DNA of 64,000 nucleotides from CAKXIK01 sp050947015 (GTDB taxonomy: Bacteria; Bacillota; Clostridia; Oscillospirales; Acutalibacteraceae). Under the pieces are notes generated by a model. It ran no database searches. It was not told the origin of the DNA and saw nothing but the letters and a program-made list of their open reading frames with translations. Each line of letters begins with the position of its first letter. Within the stretch, counting starts at the first letter, position 1. Below are positions 34,552 to 43,925 of this stretch, one piece after another. The stretch lies in the NCBI GenBank assembly GCA_050947015.1, contig JBMNVT010000006.1, positions 48,226 through 112,225 of the forward strand. The letters are read 5' to 3'. The position numbers and the translations under genes were made by a program.

Positions 34552-35286
34552 TCAGATTACGATTCCACCGTTGGGGCTGAGAACTTGTCCGGTGATAAAA
34601 TCCGCGGCGGGAGATGCCAGAAAGAAGATCGCCTGTGCAGCTTCTTTCGTCGTTCCTATGCGCCCCAACGGTGTTTCTTCGCAAAGCTCCTTGCGGATTT
34701 CGTCAGTCAACGCACCGTTCATTTCGGTATCAATTACGCCGGGGGCAACGCAGTTGACCTGTATGTTGGACGGTCCCAGCTCCTTGGCGAGCGCTTTGGT
34801 CAAACCGATCACCGCAGCCTTGCTGGCGGAATAATGCACTTCGCACGAGCCGCCGCAGATTCCCCACATGGACGACACGTTGACGATTTTACCGTGCTTT
34901 TGATGAATCAGATCGGGCAAAACTGCTTGTGTGCAATAAAACGCGCCATCCAGATTCACGCCCATCATCCGGCGCCAGTCCTGCTCGGTAATGTCGGAAA
35001 ACAGCTTCTGCTGCGCGATTCCGGCGTTATTCACCAGCACATCAATTTTTCCGAAACGCGCGCGGATCCTGTTCGCAGCATCAAACACCTGCGAACGGTC
35101 GGCAACATCTGCGCCAAACGCTTCCGCATCCGCGCCGAGCGCCCGGCATTTTTCCACCACTGCGGCCGCCTGTTCCCGCTCCTTGTGGTATAAAACCGCA
35201 ATTCGGTCGCCGTCATCTGCAAACAGCTCCGCACACGCACGTCCAATCCCGCGCGAGGCGCCGGTAATCCACACCGTCCGATTCAT
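34552..35286 (-). CDS. SDR family oxidoreductase (FabG-like; possibly EF-P aminopentanone reductase)
   Basis: A 244-residue classical short-chain dehydrogenase. TGASRGIG (NAD(P)-binding) is at about 8-15, NNAG at about 85, the catalytic Ser in NVSSMWGICG, and YSASK holds the Tyr and Lys. The sequence resembles both 3-oxoacyl-ACP reductase FabG and the YmfI-type 5-aminopentanone reductase that finishes EF-P modification in Firmicutes. No fatty-acid genes are adjacent, which slightly favours the latter. AAAGGAAG precedes the ATG. It converges with ade with only 15 bases between, and has a terminator upstream, so it is probably transcribed alone. Confidence 0.85.
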   Translation of the reverse strand: MNRTVWITGASRGIGRACAELFADDGDRIAVLYHKEREQAAAVVEKCRALGADAEAFGADVADRSQVFDAANRIRARFGKIDVLVNNAGIAQQKLFSDITEQDWRRMMGVNLDGAFYCTQAVLPDLIHQKHGKIVNVSSMWGICGGSCEVHYSASKAAVIGLTKALAKELGPSNIQVNCVAPGVIDTEMNGALTDEIRKELCEETPLGRIGTTKEAAQAIFFLASPAADFITGQVLSPNGGIVI

Positions 35287-35311
35287 AAAATCTTCCTTTC
35301 GCCATGTATTT

Positions 35312-35351
35312 GAAAAAGAGCCCGGAACCGATAATCTGCCGGTTCCGGGCT
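35312..35351 (-). terminator. Terminator after the small membrane protein gene
   Basis: A 12-bp stem AGCCCGGAACCG/CGGTTCCGGGCT, followed on the minus strand by CTTTTTC. Confidence 0.8.
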
Positions 35352-35359
35352 TTGCCGTG

Positions 35360-35656
35360 TTACGAAAAACAGCGCAGCGTCACCTGAATAATCAAAAACC
35401 ATAAAAAGATACAGCCGGTCAGCTTGAGCGCATAAATGGAATGGCTGGCATTCCTGCTGCGGCCTGCAAAGGTACGCCGAGTTGCCGCTGCCGCAAAACA
35501 GCCGCAGCCAAGCAAAACGGTAAGCGCTTCCCAGATGCGGCGAAACCGGTCGGCAACCGGCACATTGCCAAGCGTCACAACCGCCGCGCACGCAAGCGAA
35601 AGTGCAATCAGCGCTCCCCCCGCCCAAAACAGGACACGGTCGGAAACATGTTTCAT
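35360..35656 (-). CDS. Small hypothetical membrane protein
   Basis: A 98-residue protein with three predicted TM helices (about 10-30, 41-58, 78-96) and a basic loop (AATRRTFAGRSRN). I do not recognise a family. The ATG at 35656 has AAAGGA about ten bases upstream. It follows the alpha-mannosidase gene by 60 bases on the same strand and ends before a good terminator, so it may be the last gene of that transcript. Confidence 0.55.
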   Translation of the reverse strand: MKHVSDRVLFWAGGALIALSLACAAVVTLGNVPVADRFRRIWEALTVLLGCGCFAAAATRRTFAGRSRNASHSIYALKLTGCIFLWFLIIQVTLRCFS

Positions 35657-35716
35657 ACCAGAAATATCCTTTCCGTGATGCAGACGACGCAACCCAACCG
35701 GAAAGCACGCCTGTAT

Positions 35717-38700
35717 TTACCGTTCCACCTTGAGCGTAATAATTTCAAACGGCTTGACCGGCAGCGAAAATGAAGCGCCGTCCACCGCAAGCGGAGAACA
35801 TTCGTTTTCCATTAAGTCACAGAGCGCAACGCGCTTTGGTGCAAACCCAAGTGAAACGGTAACATCCGTTTGTTTATTATACGCTTCATACATACGGAAA
35901 ATCAAGTCCCCGGAATCCTCCGCCTGTTTTACGGTTTCCAGAATAAGATTCGGTTCAGAAACCGAAACGAGCGAATACCGTTCCGGCAGGCTGCCCTGTT
36001 GTTTAACAACCGGTACCGCAGTCATCGGCTGATTGAGGTCATATGCCAGCTGAACCACACCTGCCGCGCGGTAATCTCCGGCGTGCGGCACGATGGAATA
36101 CGTAAACTCATGACGACAGCGGTCAGCATCCGGGTTCGGATAGGTCGCGCATTTCAGCAGCGTCAGGCGCATAACGCCGTCGTGAATATCGTGGCCGTAT
36201 TTGCAGTCGTTGAGCATGGCAACGCCATAGTCATATTCCGCAAAATCACAGTATTTATGCGCACAGACCTCAAATTTTGCCGCATCCCAGCTGGTATTGC
36301 TGTGTGTCGGCCGTTCCAGCGCACCGAACTGCACTTCATAGGTTGCGCGGCCGGAGTTGATTTTGACCGGAAATGCAGCTTTAACAAGCAGGTGCTCCTG
36401 TTTCCAGTCGATCACAGTTTCAAAATCAATTTTTTTCAGATCCTCATACAGCCAGATATGCTGTTCGACCGTGGATTCCAGAAAGCGGCGGCGAACAGCA
36501 AAGCCCGCGCGCGCTCCATCCCGAACCGGCTTAACAGATTGCACGTCATCCAGCAGGTATCTCTTTTCCCTGTAATAATCTGTAATCTCCCATGCGTCAT
36601 AATCGCGCGGAAAGTCCTCGTAAACTTCAATTCTGTTGCCAGCGCCCTTTGCTGCGTCAATCACCTCGCGTTTGACTTCTTTGTCATAGACCGAAACCAG
36701 GTTAAATTGCTCGTCAAACACAATGCGCAGGAATTTGTTTTCCATGGTGCGGTCGCCCAGAATAACGCTGTTTTCCGGTGTTCTGGGCGTTACTACCGCA
36801 TACCCTTTTGCGGGGATATTTTCCACAAAGCGGGATTCTCCGTTCACTTTTACAACGGCGCTGTTGATAAATGACTGTGGATTGAACACCAGCAGCCCGC
36901 CCTCCGTGGCAAGGTTCTCCGCAACCGAGTTCTTGACTGCTTCGGAAATTTCCGCCGCGCTTTGCAGCAGCTCCGGATATACGCGGTCGCACTCGTCATA
37001 AACTTCTTTGATAGACGAGCCTGGAATAATATCATGAAACTGAAACAGCAAAATCTTCTCCCATCCGTCGTTCAAGCGCTGCTGCGGATACGGCAGGCCA
37101 AGCAGCACGCTGCCAAGCGAGGAAAGCAGCTCCGCGTTCTGGTATGCAAATTCGCTCCTGCGGTTATTTTTCTTGTTGCGGGCAATGGAGGTGTATGTCC
37201 CGCGGTGCATTTCGAGGTAAAGTTCGCCGCTCCACACCGGCAGATGCGGGTCGTGCTCCGCCGCAGCAGCATGGTTCAGAAATTCCGTCGCCGTTCCGAT
37301 TCGTGCGTTTGGGCATTCGCCGAAGCCGTTTTCCATTCTGCGGCGCAATTCAAGCATCTCCATGGTCGGGCCACCGCCGCCGTCTCCAAAGCCGAAGGTA
37401 TTCATCACCTGATCAGAAAATTCCTTCTGCTGAAAGCGATCCCATGTACCCGCTATCATATCCGGATTGTTGTTGGAAACATAAGTTGTAAAATTCGTTG
37501 GTTTTTCGCCGCGCTTTTTCGGCTGTGCGGTAAGAAAATAGCTGAAAATTTCAGTGCCGTCAATTCCGCGCCAGTTGAACATGTCATACGGCATCTGATT
37601 GGTTTCGTTCCAGCTAATTTTGGAGGTGACAAAACGGTCGACACCGCTTTTTTTCAGAATCTGGGGCAATGCAGCAGAATAGCCGAATACATCCGGCAGC
37701 CAGAGCACACGGCTCTCCACCCCGAACTCCTTTTTAAAAAACCGTTTGCCAAACAACACCTGCCGCACAAGGCTCTCGCCGGAAGGCAAGTTACAGTCGG
37801 CCTCCACCCACATGGCGCCTTCCACCTCCCACCGGCCGGCGGCGACCATTTTTTTGACTTCCTCATAGGTTTCGGGGCTTTCCTGTTTCAGATAATCATA
37901 AAGCTGCGCCTGTGACGACATAAACTTATACTCAGGGTATTTTTTCATCAAATTCAGCACAGTGGAAAACGAACGCTGCGTTTTTTCGCGCGTTTGTGCC
38001 AAAGTCCAAAGCCACGCCACATCAATATGAGTGTGACCAATGCAGATGACGGTCTCGGGCTGGTCGGCACAATATTTTTCGTAAAGCTCTGTTTTTAAAA
38101 AATCGCTCGCTGTGCGCACAGAAGCATTGAACGCTGCGCTGCCCGGAACGCGGCAGTCCATCCGGTTAATCGCTTCGTTCAGGATCCGCAGCACGTCGGC
38201 ATACGTTTTGGAAACCGGATCGGAAAACTGAAGAATCTCCATCGGTACGCGCAGGTCGTAATAAAGCCTTTCGCAGTCGGTGTTCACCCATTGCAGCTCG
38301 GCGTTGAACTCAGAAAGCGTACCCTCCATCCCGGCGTAAGCGTAAAGGTCAAGGTCAAATTCGGCAAGTTCCGGCAGCAGCAGCTCGGTGTGGTTTACGT
38401 CCAGTCCCTGCGTCAGCACGCCGTTGAGATAAGCGATAAACTGCGGATTTCGCGCATCCCACTGACCCTCTTTGCCGGTGCGCAGGGCAAAGCGAACCTC
38501 GCCCTTCCAATCGGAGGGAACGACGATATGCCGGCAGAACCAAGCGTGGCTGTCCGCTTTTTTTCCCCAGCGCTCATCTTCACCGAAATCGCGGAATTCC
38601 GGTGCATTTTTATCTGGAATCATGTTGTTGGTCTTATAGCCGCATTCGCAGAAGCGCCATCCGTTAAGCGGAAGACGAGCGTAATACCGGTTGCCCTGCA

Positions 38701-38743
38701 AAAGAATCAGCATCTGTTTAACGCGCTCAATCGTAAAATCCAT
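35717..38743 (-). CDS. GH38 alpha-mannosidase
   Basis: A 1008-residue protein with an N-terminal beta-sandwich (about 1-210), the GH38 catalytic domain and C-terminal beta domains. GHTHIDVAWLW holds the zinc-binding His and Asp, WLPDVFGYSAALPQ the nucleophile Asp, and FHDIIPGSSI another zinc-binding His-Asp segment. It cleaves terminal alpha-mannose, probably in the cytoplasm because no signal peptide is seen. AAAGGATG precedes the ATG at 38743. A good promoter lies at 38800-38828. No sugar transporter is adjacent. Confidence 0.94.
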   Translation of the reverse strand: MDFTIERVKQMLILLQGNRYYARLPLNGWRFCECGYKTNNMIPDKNAPEFRDFGEDERWGKKADSHAWFCRHIVVPSDWKGEVRFALRTGKEGQWDARNPQFIAYLNGVLTQGLDVNHTELLLPELAEFDLDLYAYAGMEGTLSEFNAELQWVNTDCERLYYDLRVPMEILQFSDPVSKTYADVLRILNEAINRMDCRVPGSAAFNASVRTASDFLKTELYEKYCADQPETVICIGHTHIDVAWLWTLAQTREKTQRSFSTVLNLMKKYPEYKFMSSQAQLYDYLKQESPETYEEVKKMVAAGRWEVEGAMWVEADCNLPSGESLVRQVLFGKRFFKKEFGVESRVLWLPDVFGYSAALPQILKKSGVDRFVTSKISWNETNQMPYDMFNWRGIDGTEIFSYFLTAQPKKRGEKPTNFTTYVSNNNPDMIAGTWDRFQQKEFSDQVMNTFGFGDGGGGPTMEMLELRRRMENGFGECPNARIGTATEFLNHAAAAEHDPHLPVWSGELYLEMHRGTYTSIARNKKNNRRSEFAYQNAELLSSLGSVLLGLPYPQQRLNDGWEKILLFQFHDIIPGSSIKEVYDECDRVYPELLQSAAEISEAVKNSVAENLATEGGLLVFNPQSFINSAVVKVNGESRFVENIPAKGYAVVTPRTPENSVILGDRTMENKFLRIVFDEQFNLVSVYDKEVKREVIDAAKGAGNRIEVYEDFPRDYDAWEITDYYREKRYLLDDVQSVKPVRDGARAGFAVRRRFLESTVEQHIWLYEDLKKIDFETVIDWKQEHLLVKAAFPVKINSGRATYEVQFGALERPTHSNTSWDAAKFEVCAHKYCDFAEYDYGVAMLNDCKYGHDIHDGVMRLTLLKCATYPNPDADRCRHEFTYSIVPHAGDYRAAGVVQLAYDLNQPMTAVPVVKQQGSLPERYSLVSVSEPNLILETVKQAEDSGDLIFRMYEAYNKQTDVTVSLGFAPKRVALCDLMENECSPLAVDGASFSLPVKPFEIITLKVER

Positions 38744-38799
38744 TTGTTACATCCTTTCATATTGCATTGTTTCAAATTGACCTTCTGGTAGCTGATTTT

Positions 38800-38828
38800 A
38801 GTTTAACGGTACATTTCGCCTGCGTCAA
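38800..38828 (-). promoter_or_regulatory. Promoter of the alpha-mannosidase gene
   Basis: On the minus strand, TTGACG (38823-38828), 17 bases and TAAACT (38800-38805). It is divergent from the promoter at 38880. Confidence 0.68.
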
Positions 38829-38879
38829 GTGTCAAAAAGGAATTTTGCATTAGTCCGCTTGTTTTCGCACTTTACACCA

Positions 38880-38908
38880 TTGAAAAGCCGACCGCATTGT
38901 GCTATAAT
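38880..38908 (+). promoter_or_regulatory. Promoter of the aminotransferase gene
   Basis: TTGAAA (38880-38885), 17 bases and a perfect TATAAT (38903-38908). Confidence 0.8.
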
Positions 38909-38958
38909 AAAAGCGTTTTTCACAGACGGATTCTGTGCAACAGAAAGGAATGGTTTTC

Positions 38959-40149
38959 ATGATGGAATATCAGTTTTCGGACCGCGTTCAGAATTTAAAG
39001 CCGTCGGCGATCCGCGAAATTTTTAAATATGCCGCTGACCCGGAGGTTGTTTCCCTTTCCGCCGGCAATCCGGCACCGGAGGCTTTCCCCTCGGAGCAGA
39101 TTGCGGAGATTTCCTCCCGGATTCTGAGAGAACACCCGGTGGATGCGCTACAGTACAGCCTGACGGAGGGCTACCCCGCACTGCGGCAGACGATCCGCGA
39201 TTATATGAAACGCACGCACAAAATCGGCCGTGAATTTGACGATGTCCTCATCACCTCTGGAGCGCAGCAGGTGATGGATCTGCTGACCAAATCCATGTGC
39301 AATGCGGGCGATGTCGTTCTTTGCGAAGCGCCAAGCTTTGTCGGCTCGCTGAACACGTTCCGTTCTTATCAGGTCAAGCTGCACGGCGTTCCGATGGACA
39401 GCGACGGCATGAACATGGAAGCGCTGGAAAAAGCCCTGCAGGAAGAACGGCACGTCAAGTTTATTTACACCATTCCCAATTTTCAAAACCCGACCGGCCG
39501 CACCATGAGTCTTGCCAAACGCCGCCGGATGTATGAACTGGCAAAGCAGTACAACGTCATGATTCTGGAGGATAACCCCTACGGTGACCTGCGTTTTGCC
39601 GGCGAAGATCTTCCAAGCATCAAATCCTTTGACGAAGACGGAATCGTCGTTTATGCCGGCACATTTTCCAAGGTCATTGCGCCCGGCATCCGCGTCGGTT
39701 TTGCGCTGCTGCCCACGCCTGTCATGAACAAAATGGTCGTCTGCAAGCAGGGCGAGGATGTTCATACCAATATCTGGGCGCAGATGATCGTCAACGAATT
39801 TATGACCAAATATGATTATGGTGCGCATCTACTTTCGCTGAAGCAGATTTACAGAAAAAAAGCCGAATTTACGATGGATCTGTTCGAGCGTTACATTCTG
39901 CCCAAGGTACAATACGAACCGATTCAGGGCGGCCTGTTCATCTGGTGTACCCTTCCCGCAGGCGCCGATATGCCGAAGTTCTGCAAGGAGGCCGTTCTGC
40001 GCAAGGTCGCGGTGGTTCCCGGCAACGCCTTCCTGACCGACGAAAGCCTGCCCTGCCTTTCTTTCCGCACCAATTACACCACCCCGACCGATGAACAGCT
40101 GGAAAAAGGAATCCGGATTCTTGGTCAACTGATCGACGAATGGTATTAA
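38959..40149 (+). CDS. PLP-dependent aminotransferase, class I/II (2-aminoadipate transaminase-like)
   Basis: A 396-residue fold-type I aminotransferase. The N-terminal DRVQNLKPSAIREIFKYA and SLSAGNPAPEAFP patterns and the PLP lysine in AGTFSKVIAPGIRVGF match the LysN/MocR-core group, without a fused HTH. These act on 2-aminoadipate, aromatic or branched amino acids, and the substrate cannot be set from sequence. AAAGGA lies nine bases before the ATG at 38959. An adjacent ATG (38962) and one at 38950 are alternatives. It is transcribed alone from a good promoter to a terminator at 40277. Confidence 0.9.
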   Translation: MMEYQFSDRVQNLKPSAIREIFKYAADPEVVSLSAGNPAPEAFPSEQIAEISSRILREHPVDALQYSLTEGYPALRQTIRDYMKRTHKIGREFDDVLITSGAQQVMDLLTKSMCNAGDVVLCEAPSFVGSLNTFRSYQVKLHGVPMDSDGMNMEALEKALQEERHVKFIYTIPNFQNPTGRTMSLAKRRRMYELAKQYNVMILEDNPYGDLRFAGEDLPSIKSFDEDGIVVYAGTFSKVIAPGIRVGFALLPTPVMNKMVVCKQGEDVHTNIWAQMIVNEFMTKYDYGAHLLSLKQIYRKKAEFTMDLFERYILPKVQYEPIQGGLFIWCTLPAGADMPKFCKEAVLRKVAVVPGNAFLTDESLPCLSFRTNYTTPTDEQLEKGIRILGQLIDEWY

Positions 40150-40276
40150 GCAAATTCGGATAAAACGCCGTGTTTCTCTGTCTCCGCAGTAACAGACGGC
40201 TTTTCTGTATTTATTTTTGAGCACCAATGCTTTTCCGCAGGAATTGCTTTCTCAAACATCCGAACTGCAGCACAGC

Positions 40277-40312
40277 AAAACGCAGCCATCCTTTGTTGGT
40301 GGCTGCGTTTTT
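40277..40312 (+). terminator. Terminator after the aminotransferase gene
   Basis: AAAACGCAGCCA (40277-40288) and TGGCTGCGTTTT (40300-40311), a perfect 12-bp stem with a T tail. Confidence 0.87.
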
Positions 40313-40355
40313 ACCGTGCCGCACCCTCGCGTGATTCAGAAAGGAAGCGCACAAA

Positions 40356-42077
40356 ATGCTGAAAAAATTTTTAAAGCAGTACGGCTGGAGATATTTGCCC
40401 GGCGCATTTTTTCTGCTGCTCAATTCCTATTTTGCCGCATGGTCTCCGATGTTTCTTGGAAATGCAGTCAACGGGCTGAACGCCGGAGTCGGGCAGATTG
40501 ACCGGGATTATGTGCTGACACAAACCGCTTATCTGATTGGCGCCGCAGTCCTGATCTTTGCAACGAGATATTGCTGGCGTTATTTTATCAACGGCAATGC
40601 GCGGAATCTGGAAATTTTTCTTCGCGAGGGGCTTTTTTGCAAACTGCAGCGGCTTCCGGCTTCTTTCTATGATTCCGCCCAGACGGGCGATTTGATGGCC
40701 CTGGCAATTAACGATATCGGCGCAGTGCGCAAAACCGCCGGAATGGTGGTGGCAAACATTCTCACCGGCGTTACCTCCGTGCTGTTTTCTCTGCAGAAAA
40801 TGTTTGTCAGCATCCACCCGGTGCTTGCGTTCTGGGCGTTGCTGCCGGTGCCGTTCGCCGTGCTTTCCGTTGTTATCATCGGCGGCAGGGTTCGAAAAAA
40901 ATATGCCGGTGTACAGCGCCAGTTCGCCCGCCTTTCCGGCGTCATTCAGGAAGATATTATGGGAATGCGCGTGATCAAGGCCTTTCACCGCGAAGAGCCC
41001 GCCGCAAAGGCATTCATTCAGCAAAGCGATGAAATGTGCGGCGCGAATATCGACCTTGCCAACACCTCCGCCTGGCTGAATCCATTGATTCAGATCTGTT
41101 TCGGCGTGAGCTTTCTCATCAGCTTGACCTACGGCGCAAACCTGGTACTGCGCGGCGAGCTGACTGTCGGGGAACTGGTGGCATTCAATGACTACATCCT
41201 GATGATGATGGCTCCGGTGGTCTCCCTTGGCCGCGTGATCAATTCCGCTGCACGGGGACGCGCTTCCATGAAACGGCTGAACGATATCTTTTCCGCGCCG
41301 GAAATCCCCGCCGAAGAGCAGCAGGAATATCCGCATGAGATTCACGGCGCAATTTCCATCCGCCATCTTTCTTATGCTTATGAAGCGGACGGGCGGGAGG
41401 TTCTGCACGACCTCTGCGCCGAAATCCCCGTCGGGCATACGCTGGGGATCATCGGCGAAACCGGAAGCGGCAAATCCACGCTGGTCGACCTGCTGCTCAA
41501 ATTCCGCACCGCGCCGCACGGATGCATTTGGATCGATGGCGTTGACCTTTGTGATATTCCCGCGCAGGCGATCCGAAAGGCCATCGGTTGTGTACCACAG
41601 GAGGAGTTTCTGTTTGACACCTCCATTGCCGAGAACATTCGTTTTTACGAGCCGGATACCGACGAGGATGAAATTGACCGAGCCGCGGACGCCGGGGACC
41701 TGAAAAAGGATCTCGGCCGTTTTGCAGAAGGTTACCTGACGCCGGTGGGCGAGCGGGGCAGACATCTTTCGGGCGGACAGAAAAAACGCGTTGTGATTGC
41801 ACGGGCGCTCGTTCGCAAACCGAAAATCCTGATTTTCGACGATGTGCTCAGCTCCGTCGACGTCAACACCGAACAGCGGATTCTGCAAAACCTGCATGCT
41901 GCCATGCAGGGTAAAACCTGCATTCTGATTTCCCAGCGGGTTTCCGCCCTGCGGGATGCCGACGAAATTCTTTATCTGGAAAACGGCCGCGTTGCGGAAC
42001 GGGGCACGCACCGCGGACTGATGACGCTCGGCGGCAAATACGCCCATATGGCTGAAGAACAAAATGCTTCCGGCTGA
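40356..42077 (+). CDS. ABC exporter half-transporter with degenerate ATP site (YheI/MdlA-like)
   Basis: A 573-residue TMD-NBD protein. Six TM helices occupy about 10-300. The NBD has Walker A GETGSGKST, Q-loop VPQEEFLF, an intact signature LSGGQKKR, Walker B ILIFDDVLSSVD with Asp in place of the catalytic Glu, and Gln in place of the H-loop His (ISQRVSA). This is the degenerate half of a heterodimeric exporter, like BmrC/YheI or TM287. The half at 28164-29933 has the opposite set (good Walker B, poor signature), so the two are probable partners although 10.4 kb and a strand apart. GAAAGGAAG precedes the ATG. Confidence 0.9.
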   Translation: MLKKFLKQYGWRYLPGAFFLLLNSYFAAWSPMFLGNAVNGLNAGVGQIDRDYVLTQTAYLIGAAVLIFATRYCWRYFINGNARNLEIFLREGLFCKLQRLPASFYDSAQTGDLMALAINDIGAVRKTAGMVVANILTGVTSVLFSLQKMFVSIHPVLAFWALLPVPFAVLSVVIIGGRVRKKYAGVQRQFARLSGVIQEDIMGMRVIKAFHREEPAAKAFIQQSDEMCGANIDLANTSAWLNPLIQICFGVSFLISLTYGANLVLRGELTVGELVAFNDYILMMMAPVVSLGRVINSAARGRASMKRLNDIFSAPEIPAEEQQEYPHEIHGAISIRHLSYAYEADGREVLHDLCAEIPVGHTLGIIGETGSGKSTLVDLLLKFRTAPHGCIWIDGVDLCDIPAQAIRKAIGCVPQEEFLFDTSIAENIRFYEPDTDEDEIDRAADAGDLKKDLGRFAEGYLTPVGERGRHLSGGQKKRVVIARALVRKPKILIFDDVLSSVDVNTEQRILQNLHAAMQGKTCILISQRVSALRDADEILYLENGRVAERGTHRGLMTLGGKYAHMAEEQNASG

Positions 42078-42096
42078 CCGTTCATTCAAAACGGCT

Positions 42097-43401
42097 TCAG
42101 CGTTGAGATGCAGTCGATGGATGCGGAACCGTCTGTGAATTATCGGCAACAGATTCCTTCTGCACCGCACCAAGACATTGTTTTATCTCCTGCATCTCAG
42201 CGCTGGTTTGCTGCGCAAACAGATAGTCATAGGAATACAGCGCAAAGCCTTCATACCCCTGCTGCTCCAGCGTTTCCAGCTGCTGGCGGATGATATTTCC
42301 CTGCCCTGCCCAAACACCGTTATCTGCCTCCGGGTCATTCGCCTTATACAGCGCAAGCCCAGCGTAAACCTTTACCTGCGGACAGGTGACCAAGGTTTTC
42401 CATTCCTGTGCAGTACGCGTAAACGGCTTGACGGGGTTGTCAAAATGAAAATAGAGCTGCGGACAGATGTAATCGATATAACCCTGCTGCGAACACCAGG
42501 TTTCAATGTCGGCGTACATGTTCTGACAATTTTCCAAATTGCCCTGTGGAGAAATGCCGAACAAAGCGCTGCTTTTTGTTTCTTTGACCGCGCTGTAAAG
42601 CCCGCTCACCAACAGATTGATCTGCTCCATCCGCCAGTTGGAAAGCGAAAGCGGTTCACCCTCCTTTACAGACGCGCGGTAAGCATCGTACTCCTGCTGA
42701 TCGAAACTCTCTTCCTGCGTGGGGTAAAAATAGTCATCCATATGTACTGCGTCCACATCGTATTTTGCCACCATTTCCTTGACGCTGTCAATAATCAGCG
42801 TACGCACCTGCTCATAGCAAGGGTTAAAATAGATACCGTTTTCCAACTCCACTGTCCAGCGGTCGTTGGCGGTGTCCCCATCGCTGCGCCAGATACTGTG
42901 CGGATTTGAGGACGCGAGCGTCCGCGGCGTACTGCTGGAACGGATGCGCAGCGGGTTGATCCATGCGTGAAAGGAAAGCCCTGCATTGTGCGCGGCCTGC
43001 ACCATGTACGCCATTGCGTCATAACCGGGATCCTGCCCCTGTGCGCCGGTGAGCAGATGGCTCCAGGGCAAATACTGCGAACGGTAAAACGAATCCGCAA
43101 ACGGCCGGATATGAACAATGACAGTGTTCATACCGGCTTCCTTTGCGTTTTTAATGACAGAATCGAACTTTTCTTTGAATATGCCAAAATGCTGCTCGTC
43201 CCCACCGCTCTGATCGAGATCCATATACGGCACCCAGACTGCCTTGAATTCTGACGATTCAAAAATATTCTCCACACGATACGGCTCCGGCTGAGCACTG
43301 GAGGCCGAAGAGGGGTTCTGCGCTTTTTTTCCGACCGTCGCCGCCAGTATTATGGCTGCAAGCAGCGCGATCACCGGCAGAGCGCGAATCGTCTTTTTCA
43401 T
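42097..43401 (-). CDS. Exported glycoside-hydrolase-like protein, GHL10/DUF187 family
   Basis: A 434-residue protein. An N-terminal hydrophobic segment (ALPVIALLAAIILAATVG) acts as a signal or membrane anchor; a Ser-rich linker follows, then a barrel domain beginning FKAVWVPYMDL with INTVIVHIRPF-like, HAWINPLRI, HMDDYFYPT and GISPQGN strands typical of the GHL10 (YngK-like) family. These putative glycosidases probably act on cell-wall or other extracellular glycans, but the family has little biochemistry. There is no lipobox cysteine. GAAAGGATG precedes the ATG. It converges with the ABC gene. Confidence 0.87.
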   Translation of the reverse strand: MKKTIRALPVIALLAAIILAATVGKKAQNPSSASSAQPEPYRVENIFESSEFKAVWVPYMDLDQSGGDEQHFGIFKEKFDSVIKNAKEAGMNTVIVHIRPFADSFYRSQYLPWSHLLTGAQGQDPGYDAMAYMVQAAHNAGLSFHAWINPLRIRSSSTPRTLASSNPHSIWRSDGDTANDRWTVELENGIYFNPCYEQVRTLIIDSVKEMVAKYDVDAVHMDDYFYPTQEESFDQQEYDAYRASVKEGEPLSLSNWRMEQINLLVSGLYSAVKETKSSALFGISPQGNLENCQNMYADIETWCSQQGYIDYICPQLYFHFDNPVKPFTRTAQEWKTLVTCPQVKVYAGLALYKANDPEADNGVWAGQGNIIRQQLETLEQQGYEGFALYSYDYLFAQQTSAEMQEIKQCLGAVQKESVADNSQTVPHPSTASQR

Positions 43402-43471
43402 TTTGCATCATCCTTTCCCGAGCAGAAACACAGCCTTACAGGCAAAATTCGGCCGCCGCGCGCCGCAGTTG

Positions 43472-43500
43472 TTGACAGCGCCATAGAATTTTAGTATGAT
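43472..43500 (+). promoter_or_regulatory. Promoter of the DUF1294 gene
   Basis: TTGACA (43472-43477), 17 bases and TATGAT (43495-43500). The gene start lies 73 bases on. Confidence 0.78.
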
Positions 43501-43572
43501 AAAGAGCAGAAATCCGTTGTGCTGCTGCGCTGGGCACGGCTTTTCAATCTATATGCCGGAGGGGGACTTTTC

Positions 43573-43857
43573 TTGCAGCATTGGCAAATCATTCTCATTG
43601 TCTATCTGCTTGTGATTAACCTGATTGGAGCTATACTGGTTGTTTCCGACAAAAAACGTGCGCGGCAAAACAGCTGGCGCATCCGGGAGCGATCGCTTTT
43701 TCTGGCCGCAGCGCTGGGCGGTTGCCCCGGCGTTTATCTCACGATGAAAAAAATCCGTCATAAAACACAGCACAAACGGTTTATGATCGGACTTCCGGTC
43801 ATTTTTGCAGTTCAGCTGCTCGGAACCGCCGCCATATGCTATTTTTGTTTTCGCTGA
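43573..43857 (+). CDS. DUF1294 family small membrane protein
   Basis: A 94-residue protein with two or three TM helices (about 5-24, 40-58, 72-92) and the DUF1294 signature: DKKRAR, the LGGCPGVYLTMKKIRHKTQH region and a following F. The function of the family is unknown. The frame has no ATG near its start. A TTG at 43573 has GGAGGGGG seven bases upstream and gives the usual length, so it is preferred to the GTG at 43519, which has no site. lysA follows after 68 bases on the same strand. Confidence 0.78.
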   Translation: MQHWQIILIVYLLVINLIGAILVVSDKKRARQNSWRIRERSLFLAAALGGCPGVYLTMKKIRHKTQHKRFMIGLPVIFAVQLLGTAAICYFCFR

Positions 43858-43925
43858 ATTATTTCAACGCTTTGAACGCATTCGTTTTCTTTTGAAATGC
43901 GCCGTCAGGGCAGAAAGGATTTACT

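Noticed and set aside
40371..42173. 600-codon frame antisense to the ABC half-transporter
   Set aside because: The plus-strand gene shows every ABC motif; the antisense product has no domain.
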